This document shows positions 50,265 to 63,000 of a stretch of DNA of 64,000 nucleotides, in pieces. The translations under genes were made by a program, and so were the position numbers. Every line of letters begins with the position of its first letter. Within the stretch, counting starts at the first letter, position 1. The notes beneath the pieces are model-generated. The model was not told the origin of the DNA and did no database searches. It saw nothing but the letters and a program-made list of their open reading frames with translations. Source of the DNA: Aphelocoma coerulescens (lineage: Eukaryota; Chordata; Aves; Passeriformes; Corvidae); NCBI RefSeq assembly GCF_041296385.1, contig NC_091016.1, positions 20,001,497 through 20,065,496 on the forward strand. The letters run 5' to 3'.

Positions 50265-53200
50265 TTCAGTATTGCAGCATCTGTTTTGCTAGTAATTTGC
50301 ATCCTGTTTAAAAACCAGTGACAGGGACAATAATGCAATCTGTCTGTGTCAAATATTGGAAGTTAAAAAAAAGATATATACAAATCACATTGCAACCATG
50401 GAGAAGGCCATGGTATAAATAAGGAGACAGTGGAGAAAAAGGGAAACTGTTAGATGCCTCATTGTCCAATATATAAATTGCTACATGTAAGACACTTAAA
50501 ACTGCAAGAAGGAATAAAAGACACTGAAAAATAAGGCAGAAAGCCAAAAGATAACCTGAGGATACAGACTGGCAAACTGGTGTCAGCTTACATGGTGACT
50601 GGTGCCATTCAGAAGTGGAAAAGAAAATTGTTGTTAAAAACCAGCATCTGTTGGGAGGTGCAGCAGCAAAGGTGGCTGTGGAGCTCCCCTTGCAGCAGTT
50701 TCCTGGAGGGGACTGTGAATGACCCTCTTCCAATTGCACCTATGACCATGGTCACAGGCCTGCAGAAGCTTTGTGTGCTTGGAAACTCTCTCTGTCAAGT
50801 TCTGCTGTGTCTCTGTTTCAGTAGAGTGCCTGATTGCAGCTCCAAGGAAGTTGCACAAACCTTGAAGGGACCTCCAGATGAAATACATATTGGCTGCAGT
50901 ATTTTGGGTGCTAATAACCCATCTAAACCTGTCTGAGTTCCACAAAGATCACAACAGGAGCCTTTTCTCAGCAGAACAATCCTATGCCCTGCTTCCATAT
51001 TCCTCTTGCAGAGCACTGGGGAAGGAGAAGGGACAACTATTCACGAGAAAGCCTCTGCAATTTAAAAACAGAAACAAAGTGTTTTACCCAGTCTTTTATT
51101 CTTAGAAACACCAGAGTGATGGGACATAGAGGGCTGCAAGGTTTCTTTCAGCGCTCTGGGTGAGACCTTTGAGCCAGCCCTCTGCCTGCAGTGCCAGCCC
51201 ATGGTGGTGGTGGTGGGCTCAGTGTGACACAGGGGCAGCTCTGGGGTGTCCATGTCCATGCTGGTGCCTGGAGCTCTGCTCCGCAGAGCTGCTCCCCCTG
51301 GGTGCCTTGTTTTCAGTCAGGGTGCCTTGTTTTCAGTCAGGGTGCTTTGTTTTCAGTCAGGGTGGCTACAAATCCTCCAGGCCTCCCCCTGTGCCTCTCT
51401 GCAGGGCTGCACTGGGCAGGGGGGATGAAGCAGTTTGGGTCATGGCCTGGGGGACACCTCTGCAGTGCAGTCCATGGTGTGGGGCATGTCCCTTGTCCAC
51501 AACCCCAAACAGCTCTTGGGAGGAGCTGCTTCAGCCTCCTTGTCGGACATAATGCATCCACAGGGCTTTTAATGATTCAGAGAAATGTCTCAAGTAGGGG
51601 AATGGAAGAGAAATTCACTGATAGCACCTTCCCAATCCTTTTTTGCCAAGGTTAAAAAAAAATTTGGAAATAAAACCTGGAATCTATTTCACTCTCTCCT
51701 CCTTTCTCCTCTCCTCCCCTTCTTCCTTCTGTTCCATCTTCCCCACAGAAAAATAATCACCACGCAACTCAAGGGGGACATTCCTGCAGAAGGAGCTGGG
51801 AATTAATCTTGTTGCTGAAATGAAGAATAGAAAAGTTCTTCAAAACTTTGTCATTTGTTCATAAAATACTTATGGACTTAAAAGGACTTATGATTTATTT
51901 GTCCTCCCTTTCTCATTAATCTTTGCTATCTTCAGGCATTCAAGAAATGCATGTCAGCCCCCCCTGATTCATTAAAAGGAATAAAAAGGTTTCCTTTATC
52001 TGCCTTCTTTTGCTGAGAATTGTAGGACTGGACTTTATGGATGTTTTTGGGAAACATAAAAAAAAAAGAAATGTACTTTGAAAATTAAATAGAACCTTAA
52101 GAGGAATATCAGCTCTTACTGCATTTGTGATAAAACTGTATGATTTAGACTCTAGGTATAGCATAAGAAAAAGGGAGCACATATATCTTTATTGAATGGA
52201 TGTGCCCTTCAGGAGTAAGGAGCCTTTAGTAACACTTGTTTTGAACCTGCTGCCAGAAGAATCCTTGGCCTGCCAACATACACCTGCATCTAATGGACAT
52301 GGCAGGACACAGGCTCTCATGGTTTTGCAAGGGCACTGTGCAACTCCAGGATTTGTTGAAGTACTCTTGACACCTCAAGTTACTGATTGCAAGCCTCTCC
52401 CAGCATCACCCAATGAATGACAGAGAGAGGGAAAGGTGACACTCTAGGGAAAAGTGGCTATCCTGCCATTAATCAATGGTGAAAACCTACTCACATCATT
52501 CCCTCCAGCACAAATAAAGGTGAAAAATCTTGTTTCTGCTCAACAGGGGTATGGCTAAGATAGGCAGATCTTCAATTAAAGTGTGCTGGGAGAGTCAGGT
52601 GTGTGTTTTGGAGCCCAAAACATGGAATTGGATGTCAGCAGTTGTACTAAGAGCAGAAAAGCTTCCCAGGCTCCCAGCGGCACGCCAGGATTGCAGAGAG
52701 CTAGGTATGAATTTCTTTCTCTCTTTGAGCATCCACTCTAAAACACAATTTCTACGGCTTTATTAAATGGACCTGACTGTGAAAGTGGGTGCTATATATG
52801 TGTATAGTATGAGTAATATTACTGTAGAAGTGTTACAGTAAATTTCTAATGCATTTTCCTTTCATTCTCTTTCCTCATCTCCATTCTAACATTTTTGAGG
52901 TGGAGCTGCTGGATCACATTCAGAGGGGATGAAGGACTGTTTTGTCTCTCAGGTGTGTTTTCCTTCAAGGCAGCACTGTCTCTTGCAGCTGTGGTGGTGA
53001 AGATTGGCCGCTGAGGTCTTGCCAAGGAGCTGTGGAGAGCTGAACTTGTGCTTGATCTTGTCTCTCCTATGCTTGAGAAAATTCTCGGTGCTGTCAGGGG
53101 TCTGTATGAAAGTTATTGTTTGAATATTTTGTAGTGAGAGACTCCCTCTCCAGCTGGAGAGGAAATCAACATTCAAACAGTTAATTTAAGACAGTAAAAA

Positions 53201-55261
53201 TGCACCATTTAGTGCAAGTAAAGGTGTGCATACCCAGAGAGTAAGGGTCAGCTGTGAGCGTCCATCCCAAGTCTCAGAGATGTGACCCTCTGCAGCTCTG
53301 CTCCCAGTGGAAACATCGCTCCACCTGCAAATGTATTGGATGCTAGGGCTTGAAATTGCTCTATATCTGTTCATTTCAATATATATGAACCTGAGTAAAG
53401 CCTCAGACCTGGGTACTTCAGTATAGAGAAATCTTCTCAATAGTCAAAGATTTCCTTCCTAAGCTTGATCCGTTTCTCTTTGGTTTTCACCATTTTTCCT
53501 TTCTCACCCAAAGCTACCCTGAATAATTGTGCATTTTTAAAATTGACATCTAAGACTATTTAGAATTATTTGTGAGTAGTTACCATGTACCCTCTTACAC
53601 TGCTATTAACTTGCCCAGCTGATGTGTGTATGGTCCTGTGAGGACAATTTGTGGGCAGGATTGCTTCTCCCCTATACTCGAAGCTGGTTTTGGTACAGCT
53701 TTCTGTAATTTATGTCTCTCTGTTTCAATGAATTTAGGACACCCCTACCTCACCAGTATATTTCAATCTTTACTAATTTTTGGAATTTTCCTGCTGAACT
53801 TTAGGTTGTTAGTGGAGATGATGGGAAGTGGGACATACAACCCTTTTATTCCCACTGTTACAAATCTGTGTGCAGTAGGTAACTAATACTACCTATGTAT
53901 CACCCTCAAGGTGAAGGTAATAAATCTTGCTCATCCTTGGGACACTTTGCCAAGTGACTGATTAAAACCAAATTCTCACAGAAATTGTTCTCTCTGCCCA
54001 TAAAAACTCTGCCCATAAAACCCCAAACCAATCCCTTTTTTCTGTTTCTTTACAGTAGAAGAAAGCTGTTGGTTCTCTGGGAAGACTTGAATATTCTCAT
54101 TTTAAACTTCTAGCACTACTCTTCACTGCTAGTCACTGTACCCTGCAGGTATTCAGTTCTGCTGAACACCTGGGCTGCACAAGAATGAGAATTAATGTGG
54201 TTTTGTCTCAATGCCATTAGGCTGCAGGTGTCAGTCTGCAGACAGTTTCTGGAGAAGGCATGTCCTGCCCCAGGAGAAAAAGCAGGAGCAAGCAGCAAGG
54301 CTGCCAGCAAAAGTGCTTTTTGGAGGCAGACAAGTGGCTGATTGGCACTGTTGGGGAGGCAGGGGAGTGTTTGGGTGGGGAAAGAAGGTATTGAAACAGA
54401 GAGGAGGTTTTAACTGCAAATGTGCGGAGGGCATAAGGGAGATAAAACACTGCTTAAGAAATTGTGTGATTTGAAAAATACATTATTTGGCTGTCAAGTG
54501 AATTATAGAGGAGAAAGGGAGATTATTCTTGAGATGCATTGTAGCGACAGGACATAAAGGATTAGACATGCTGTGTGAGCCATAAAGCTTTCATCAAGCA
54601 GAGAAAGAGTAATGATCTTGGTTTTATTGTGCTGTTTTCAGGCTGACAAAGTTCTAATTTTGTTCCAAAAATAAAGTTATGAACCAAATAGAAAGGGCTC
54701 TTAAATTGAGTATGTTTTCTTCTGTGATGGTGTATTGACTGTGCCTAAGACAGTTAGATAACTGTCTGTCAGAGGTGTAGAGAAACCTCGTGCTTCATGG
54801 GAGCCCAAATAATTCTCAAAATAAATGCAGATAAAATTTCTTCCCATTGATTAGCTTTCTGCCTGTTTTTATTTGCTTCTGCAGCACCTCCTGTTAGTGC
54901 AGGACGAATACCCAGTGACTTTCAAGAACTGTCAGTCTGACAACAACCTCTCGTGGGAGGAGGGCTGTGCTTGATGTGCCTGTGCTGGCTCTGGCTTCTT
55001 CAGCCCAGAGTCAGGAAATGCTCTCGGAAAAGTGCCTTGCCTGCCTCTCAGCCCCATTCTTCTGAGTCACATGGGTACATAATCATCGATCAGCCATGGG
55101 GAAAATGCTGCTGCTACCTCTTGGGGCTGTGCTCCTCCAGCACCACTGACCTCAGCCAGCCAGAAACATCCAGCTTGCCTTTCACACAAATGCCAAGCCC
55201 AGTAAAAACAGGTGAAGGCTCTGTGTCAAGCTGGAGAATTGACCTAACAGAGGAATACCAG
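50265..55261. other. Non-coding stretch between CR1 and LTR
   Basis: No gene recognised. The GC content is higher at about 51140-51560, where the 20-bp minisatellite lies. Open frames here are short and partly driven by the repeat. Confidence 0.55.
51301..51360. repeat. 20-bp x 3 tandem repeat (minisatellite)
   Basis: Three head-to-tail copies of GGTGCCTTGTTTTCAGTCAG (51301-51320, 51321-51340, 51341-51360). The third differs by one base (C to T at its sixth position). The near identity suggests recent expansion, so copy number may vary between individuals. Confidence 0.95.
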
Positions 55262-55676
55262 TTGCCTGGCTTCAGCTGGGATACAGTTAATTATTCTTAG
55301 CAGCTGGTACACTACTGTTTTGGATTTAGGATGAGAATAATGTTGATAACACACTGATGTTTTAATTGTTGCTCGATTGCTGCTCAGGGACCAGCTGGGA
55401 ACAGTTCAGCAGGTGGTGAGAAATTGTATTGTGCATCGCTTGGTTTACTTGGGGTTTATTCCTCTCTTTCTTTTTGTTATCTCCCTTTTCATCATAATTC
55501 TTAATGTTGTTATTATTATAATTTATTTTATTTCAATTATTAAACTCTTTGAACCTCAATCCACAGGTTTTATCTTTTTCTGATTCTCCTTCTCACCCAC
55601 CACACCAGGCCAGAGGGGATGGAGTGAGCAGGCAGCTGCCTGGTACTTAGTTGCCATCTGGGGTTAAACCATGACA
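55262..55676 (+). mobile_element. Solo LTR of avian ERVL type, internally deleted
   Basis: The segment begins near CCTGGCTTCAGCTGGGATA and ends GGGGTTAAACCATGACA, both typical of a widespread avian ERVL-type LTR. It includes TTTGGATTTAGGATGAGAAT near the start and an ATTAAA polyadenylation signal at 55539-55544. The flanks ACCAG (55257-55261) and GCCAG (55677-55681) make a 5-bp target duplication with one mismatch. No internal retroviral genes adjoin it, so it is a solo LTR. At 415 bp it is short: about 250 bp appear to be missing at a junction near 55373-55376, judged from memory of the usual form. A hydrophobic open frame within it is not a gene. Confidence 0.85.
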
Positions 55677-58600
55677 GCCAGGCACTTCAATTCTATTGCT
55701 TCATATTTGTTATGACTTGGACAGCCCCTTGATTAGCTGTGGGGGAAACTTCAAATTCTAGAGCTTTTTTTTTTTACTGGAATGTCAAGTACTGCTCTTC
55801 TACAACACTCAGAACAAGGTAGATGGTGGGGAATGTAAAAAATACACTTAAATCCCTTCTGTAAGCAAAATTCAAAACTCAGAGGAGGAATTTAACCTCC
55901 AGAGCTTACAAGAAGACAATATAACAGTGTGGTCACCTGCAATTATTTTGAGTCATTCACTGTTTTGAATCACTCTTATGTGATTCACATGGGCTGAGTG
56001 AAAATGCAGACCTGACCCGCTAGCTGCTATCTTTTCTCCCTTTTTTTCTTCAAGTTTTTCCCATTTTTCTTAATTCTCTCCCTTCAGTTATTTAACAGCA
56101 AATTTATCTCAATTTCCAAACTGAATTTAACAAAGAGAAGGATATATTAACTACACATTCAACATATAAAGGGTGTGACACATGAATGAAGCACCAGAAA
56201 GATAAGAAGATATTAAAAAGAAGTTATTCTGATTTATAAGTACTGGAGAATTGCATTTTCCTACCCTCTAAGCAATTTGAAGGCTAGAAATGTACTTGAA
56301 AGATACTTCACAAAGGTATCTCATGCGTGCTCATTGGTACTTTCATAATGTTCATGAGTTCCCACTGATGATAACCTTAATTTAATCAGAAAATTTTGTT
56401 AGCAGTTCCTAAGTGTATTGTCTTCCTCTTTGGGTTGCATTTTACAATTAAACTAATTTATTAGACTGTATTTCTCAAAATTATCTGTTCCTTCCAGTAG
56501 CATATTCTGATTCTTGCCAGCAAGTCGTGTCAGCAGCTCAAGGAAGTTCTTTCTCACCAGATTTTTTTCTTCTTCTTTTTGGAGAGACAGTATTGCATGA
56601 AAACAAAATATGAAATAAATATTTCTAAGCTTGAGCCACAAAAAACTTCAGCAGATCCTTTCTTCATCCCAGAAGTTTCTCTTTACCTGTGGGTGTTAAC
56701 ATTTGCTCTTCAAGTGGGTCCCCTCTCTCACCTTGAACCTCCTCTTCTCTGCCTTAGCTAAAATTTCTTCACGAAGCTCTTCATCAAACACAAAAAAATA
56801 AGGTGTAGTGCATCATGTTTTGGAAAAAAACCCCCATCAATATCTTCTCCAGGAAAGAGATAACATTTATCTTTAGTAATTTTATTCTATACTTCATCCC
56901 TCGTTCTCTTGTGTATAGGTTTGCACTTATTCTTGCATTCCAGCTTCATTCTCAATCCTCCATAAAGTCCTATTAATTAAATGCCTTTCTCAGTCACTTC
57001 TTTCCACTATCTTAAATATGGATAAGCCAGGGAAAGGTCATCAGCTTCAACTGCTCCTTTAATACAGAATGGAGCCAGCAATAAAACAAAGCCCAGATAA
57101 AATCAAACCAAACCTGGAAGGATTGAGCTGAAAAGCAATAATTGCTTGGCTGTACCCAACAGAACTACAAAAGTGCTTAATTTAATCCTGAAAACAAAAA
57201 CTGAGAGGATTATTGGCAAGGACTTGATGAAAGAAAACACTGTTGATAATATTGATCGTCCTTGGTACTTTTTCCTCCAGAAAGTGCTTTACAAACACTA
57301 ATTAACCAGGGTATTGCACAACCTATGGATCTCTTCTAGTAGAGTTTTTAAGCTTTGGTGCTTCTGTGATACCTGGCCAAAAACTAAGCAAAGTATATCG
57401 AAGCTTGCTCTGGTGGAAAAATGGACTCGTTTCAATCTCATGACCAGTCTTGGTGTGTGCTAATGTACTCTGCTTTATCAAACAGCAGTCAGCACTTCTT
57501 AATGGAGGTGCATTTGTTTTTGCCTAATTGGGTGTTAAATAGGGGTAAAACATCATATTCACTCCTAGTCCTTGGGTGGAAGGGTTGGGAAGGAGAAGGC
57601 GAGGTGCTGGCAGCGAGACAGGGCAGTTCACATTGCTGGCTTTGCTTGGGTTTTGGAGTTTTTAAAATTAAAGCTCCTTGGGGCTCTGTCCATTACTGCA
57701 TATCCATAGAGGAGTCTGGAGGACCCAAGTAAGGTCTAACCACTGCTGAAAGCCACAGAAGTGTTGCTGTCTCTGCAGTCTTCACTCTTCCATCAAGTGA
57801 GTCCCTACGGTGATGATCGTGAGATTGGCCTGTAGAAGAGTTAAACACACTTCCAGTTACTAATAGTGAATAATAATAATGAAATAACTATTACCTTTGC
57901 CTGCAGTCACATCTGTCATGCATCACTGATATGGAGCCCCTCAAGATCTGAGCCCCTCAAGATCTGAGCCAAACTAAACTTTTTTTTTTTTTTAGTTATT
58001 AATCAATAGCAATAGCTGGACAGTTTTGATTAAGCAATTTCATTGTGAACCTTGTGCTCTTGGCTAATCTTTTGTTTTAAGGGAAAGGGAAGACAGTCCC
58101 AAGATGAATGGGCAGTCTGGACCAGAGCCACCAGGCGTGAAGTCAGCAGAACTGAGCAGTAACTTGGGGAAAGGTAATTCTGGCAGTGGGAGACCACAAC
58201 CACCAGCCCATTGACCACCTACTCAAAACAGACCCCAGAATCAAATGGAGGAAAACTGTGCATGCAGACTAATTAGCATGAGAGATATCAACTAGCAAAC
58301 AGGGGGCTGAGTACTGATTAATAGGAGCTATGTAATCTGTAACCAGTGGATGCTGATGCCTTTGTTAAAATGTTTAATTAGTGTAAAGTTTGGATGATCA
58401 GGGAGCCAGCCTTTTGTGGGTTGCCACCCAGCTCCCTACTTTGCATAAACTAGAAAAAAATATTAGAAATACCTCACCTTGCTGTGTGAATTGATGTTGA
58501 GCACCAGGTAACTATCCCACACTGGGGACAACATAGCTAAAAGCAGTATACATAGCTTTAGTTTCTGCCTCCATCTCTCATGCTGACTGTGAAGCACAGC

Positions 58601-59749
58601 AGCTATTTAACACAAAAGACCCAGTGGCCAGTTCTTCTTTGTGAGGGATAAATCACCAAGCCTCACAGGTTTCAAAATACTTGGTAGCACATACACTGTC
58701 CTTACAGTGCTCTCATGCATCAGGTATTTTTTCACTTTGACCACCAGTGTCTATTTTCCATCTCCAACTTTTCTCTCTTTGCCATTCCCAGAGATGTGAA
58801 ATTAAAAGGGGGATATATTTTCAAGTCATGGCATCAATGTCCTTTGCCCTGATAAGTAAAATTGACCTTTCATTTTAGGTGGAAAAAAACTACTCTGCAG
58901 CCCCACCATAGCATGGTCTTGCCCTGCTGTTGTGCCAGGAGCAGCCTCAGCAGTGGCCCTGCCCTGGTGCCATAGCAGGAACCACAACCTCATTGTTCTT
59001 CAAGTACTGAACACCTCAAAAGCCTCTACAGTCTTGTGGTTTTGATGAAGACTTTGAGAAGAAGAAGGAAATTGGGAGCTTTATCTGGTACCAGTCTTCT
59101 CCATAGGTATGGCAACTGATTCCTGTTTACTTCATCACAGCCCCTACCTCATTGCTGCAAAGAAAAAAAAGCATGAGTGAGGTGTGGGACCTTAAACCAG
59201 TGTGGTTATATCTCAACCTGTAGGTGGACCAGTGTCAAGGGAAGAATTACTGGGGAAGGGGGAAGAAAGCAATCCCATTTTGGGTAGAAATCTGCCCAAA
59301 TTCTAGCTGCAGTCCCAGTTAGTATGTTTGTTTTCCAGGCTCTAATAAAACCCATCTGTATGCAATCACTGCTGGACTAAATTGAGAGAGATTTGGTGAA
59401 CACATGGCTAACCAGGACTTAGAGTGGAGAGAGCCTGCAGGAGCTCATAGCTCCTGCCTCTGCCAGTGTGAAGGCAATGTGGGAAGCCAAGCACAAGACA
59501 TCAGACACAGCTGACACTGATACTGTGCCTCGATTGTCGCAACCCATTCATTGTCAAGCATTTTTTAATTTAGCATAGCTTATTAGAAGCAGAAGGTGTT
59601 TAAATCCAGACGGTGTTACTTGGTTTTAAATGTCCTTTCAAGGGGAAGGGCTGCTTCCCAGTGCATGGTTTTCCAAGTGTGGTACAAGTAAAATAAAACC
59701 AGAAAGGTCTGGAGAAGGGTAGCCTAAAGAATGGCATTCCAGACAGGAG
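55677..59749. other. Non-coding stretch right of the LTR
   Basis: AT-rich DNA with no recognisable gene. It contains a 16-bp tandem duplication (57934-57965), a T run near 57979-57993 and short homopolymers. Confidence 0.55.
57934..57965. repeat. 16-bp tandem duplication
   Basis: GAGCCCCTCAAGATCT is present twice head to tail (57934-57949 and 57950-57965), followed by GAGCC. A perfect local duplication. Confidence 0.95.
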
Positions 59750-60010
59750 TAATTAAACAGGCTGTGGCTTCTCAGCATTGGTAAAGTCAGTAAGATGGGG
59801 AAGGCTCATTTGCTGATCCTCAAAGAGCAGTGTCGTGAGGCACCCCACAAAGCTGCTGGGTGGCAGGTTTAAAATTAAAATAATGAAGTATTACTTCATG
59901 TGGTTCGTAATTCAGTTGCAGAACTCATTGCCACCAGCCACGGGAGACCTATCATTCAAACAGCTTCCAGGAGAAATGAGCTCATCCAGGGAAGAGAGGT
60001 CTGCCAGGAC
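59750..60010 (+). mobile_element. Probable old CR1/L3-like LINE fragment
   Basis: The series GGTGGCAGGTTTAAAATTAA, then AAGTATTACTTCATG, then GCAGAACTCATTGCCACCAG resembles the divergent CR1/L3-type segment in amniotes that encodes the motif ...WNSLPxATG near the end of the reverse transcriptase. The next bases (to about 60010) fit it loosely. The copy is heavily mutated and its edges are uncertain. Confidence 0.5.
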
Positions 60011-63000
60011 CTGTTAACAACAGAGGTGTTCACACACAGGAGCAGTGTTCAGGAGCCACAGAGTGGGTGCTTTTCATGCAAGTATTGCTGCACATCCTCC
60101 TGCTTCTTCTTCCAGCCCCTAAAACATCCCACCAGCTACCAGCTGGGGAGCTTTGGTCTGATCCAGCACTGCTATTACTGTGCAAGGATTCCTCAGCCCA
60201 AGTCAGGAAAGTGATACTAAGTCCCTGTGCAAATAACTGGACTACATTAGATGTGCAGAGTAGAGCTGGGTGTTGCAAGAATATGGGGACATAGTGAGAC
60301 AAATACAGAAATATCATAGTAAGATAGAGCACTTAATGAGCCTGCCCAAAACTAAGTATCAGCATAAAAGGGGACTAAGGGCTTTCCCTGGTCTTAGTCT
60401 TGTGGTGTTGTCCCTCAGAGAGTTGGTGCAAAGTAGCTGTGTGATGCTAAAACAGGAAAATGAATTTTATAATAATCATGAATCACAGAGGAAAAAAACC
60501 AAGTATCTTTTAATGCAGGATAATAGAAATGTATTCAGTATTTATTATGATCCCTCTAATCTGAACATGATCTGAATTTTATATTTTGAAAGGGAGGGAG
60601 TGATCAGACATAATTCCAGTGCAGCTGCAGACAATGCTCTTTTGTGGCTGATTATCCATCCAGAATTCAGGACAGTGAATTCAGCCTTTTCAGTTTTGCA
60701 CAGCCCATTTGTTTCCAGACTGCTTTGGTTTTCCACGGTGTTTTAAGTGGAAGAAACCATGCCAGAAGGTAACACCTCTGCAATCTTACCCAGGTGTATG
60801 TTAGCTACCATCAGTGTGTGCCCCCAGGGACCAGAGTAGTGGTGAGAGCTCCTGCCTGGGAGCTGGGAAATCGGGATACAGCTGGCTCCTCAGCTTGCCG
60901 TCAAGGTGCGCTTCATTTCTGTTGTTGAAACCTCTCTTGTGTGCAGGAAAAGCAATCCCCATTTATTATGCTGTAGGGAAAACACCAGCTGGAGAGTCTG
61001 TGTAGCCTTGTGGTTTTGAGGTTTGTGTTAGGGTTGCCCTGAGAATACTGCAGTCTTTAGGTTTGAAAAAAAAATTGGTGGCCCCACTGCATTTTTTGAG
61101 GTGGCAGAACCAAGGCTATGTGATTTATATATGATTTGCAAATCCTGGGATACTGAAATACTGTGTTTCTTTTCCATGTCCTGGGTGTAGCTGGCATCTA
61201 GACCAGCACTAGACACAGGATGACCTGCAGCTGCTCTTACTTTACCTCTGCAGAAAAAGTTTTCTAATGATGCCCAAGTTGTGCTGACTCAGCATCTGAT
61301 TGTTACATGCTTTTTTTCAGGAAAAGCAGCGGCATTTTTCAACCAGTTGGCCTCATCCTCCCTCCTGGCCTTGAAAATCCATGAATCTGAAACACAGAAG
61401 ATGAAGAAGGATTTCTGCTTGTATCAAGAAAATCCTTTTATTTCTCAATGTTAATATTCCTAATTTACATTTACTGCTTGGGGGTTTGGAGATGATGTGG
61501 AACAGCAACTATGAACCGTCCCTCCACATATGTTGGGACAAGCACCTATTTATAGCTTTTGATTTGCAGTTGGAGGAAGAACCATAAATATTCCCTACTT
61601 CAGCAGGAAAACAGTTCCAGCACTATAAAAAAAGAGCCTCAGTACATAGGAATGGCATAGGATTTGGGCTGCATTGATTATGCTGTTTCAGCTAAGATTT
61701 ATCTGTTTGAAGTTTCTGAGACTGGTACAATCTTGTGTTCATTTAAAGATAGCACAGCCCCATGGGGCCGGTTGTTAACTTTGCATCATTAACAGAATGG
61801 TGTGCAAAAAATGCTCTGTGAAAACAGCCCAACTCCTTGACTTTATGCTCCTGCATATTCTAGGAGGAGACCTAAAACTCACTGATGTGAAAATTTGCAA
61901 TGTATTATTATGCCTTTGGGGACATGACAATAATTTGTGATACCACACCTTTTAACTAGTCATCTGTGATGAGGAGAGAGGGGAAAGGGCTGTAATCGTT
62001 CTGCATGTTTGTTAAAGGATTATTTCACTAGGTATTTGATAAAATACAATCCTTCGTGATCATGTATAATTTTGCAGTGTTAAAAATAATTATCAGAATA
62101 GCTTTTTACAGTGTTGTGTTTTAATGTAGCTGGGTAGGTGTTTCATATGCAGTTTATTGATGTTGTATTTTTGATGTCTCCAAGGGGGATGTGGAATTGC
62201 TCTTCCCTGGTCAGAATTTCTCAATACTTTTACTCACACCATGCACCTATCCTCGGTATTTCTGTTGCATGCAGTTCCAGTGAAAATAAATGTTCTTAAT
62301 TCCAGCCAACTGAAATGCAAACAGTATGTTAAATTAAATATAGTTACTCATTTTAAAAGGTCACTCTTGTCTTTTTATTAGTGCTATTTATTTCCTCAAA
62401 CCTGTTTCACATTCAGATCACTAAAATGAAGAGCAGTGTAACCCAAAACAGTCGGAGCTGTGGCTGGTAGTGGAAAGGAGAATTCTGGCACCTGTGGCTC
62501 CTTGGTCCAAAGTGTAGCCACTTATCCCTTGGGCTGTGCATATTCTCCAGCCAGAGAGGTATCTAGAGGTATCTATGTCTGCAGAGACATGCCCAGCCCT
62601 CTGTGGATCTTCTCATCCTCTCTAAATATTTTCTGCTCTCCCGAATCACTTGTTTTCTGCAGTGATGTACACAGGCTCTGTTGTTCATTACAGACTTCTG
62701 CTCTGAGCTACATGGACTGCAAAATGCTTTGAGATTCCAAACCAAATGGAGATTCACACCCTGTCTGATTCTCCTGAGGCCTGTACCCTAGGGCATAGTT
62801 AACTCCTGGGAAATGCCAGCAGCTCCAAGTAAGGATGGGAAGCCTCAGAAGGTTGAAATAAGGCTCAAGGCAGCTGAACAATTTTTTTTTTTTTTTTTTT
62901 TTTGCAAATAGTCATAGCAATTAAGATACTAAAATCAATGTCATGAGCTGTCACTTATGGACTGCATTAGCTCTGCTCTGCCATGAACTTGCTCTTCTTG

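Noticed and set aside
55377..55583. 68-codon hydrophobic frame resembling a small membrane protein
   Set aside because: It lies wholly within the LTR and its hydrophobicity comes from a T-rich LTR stretch.
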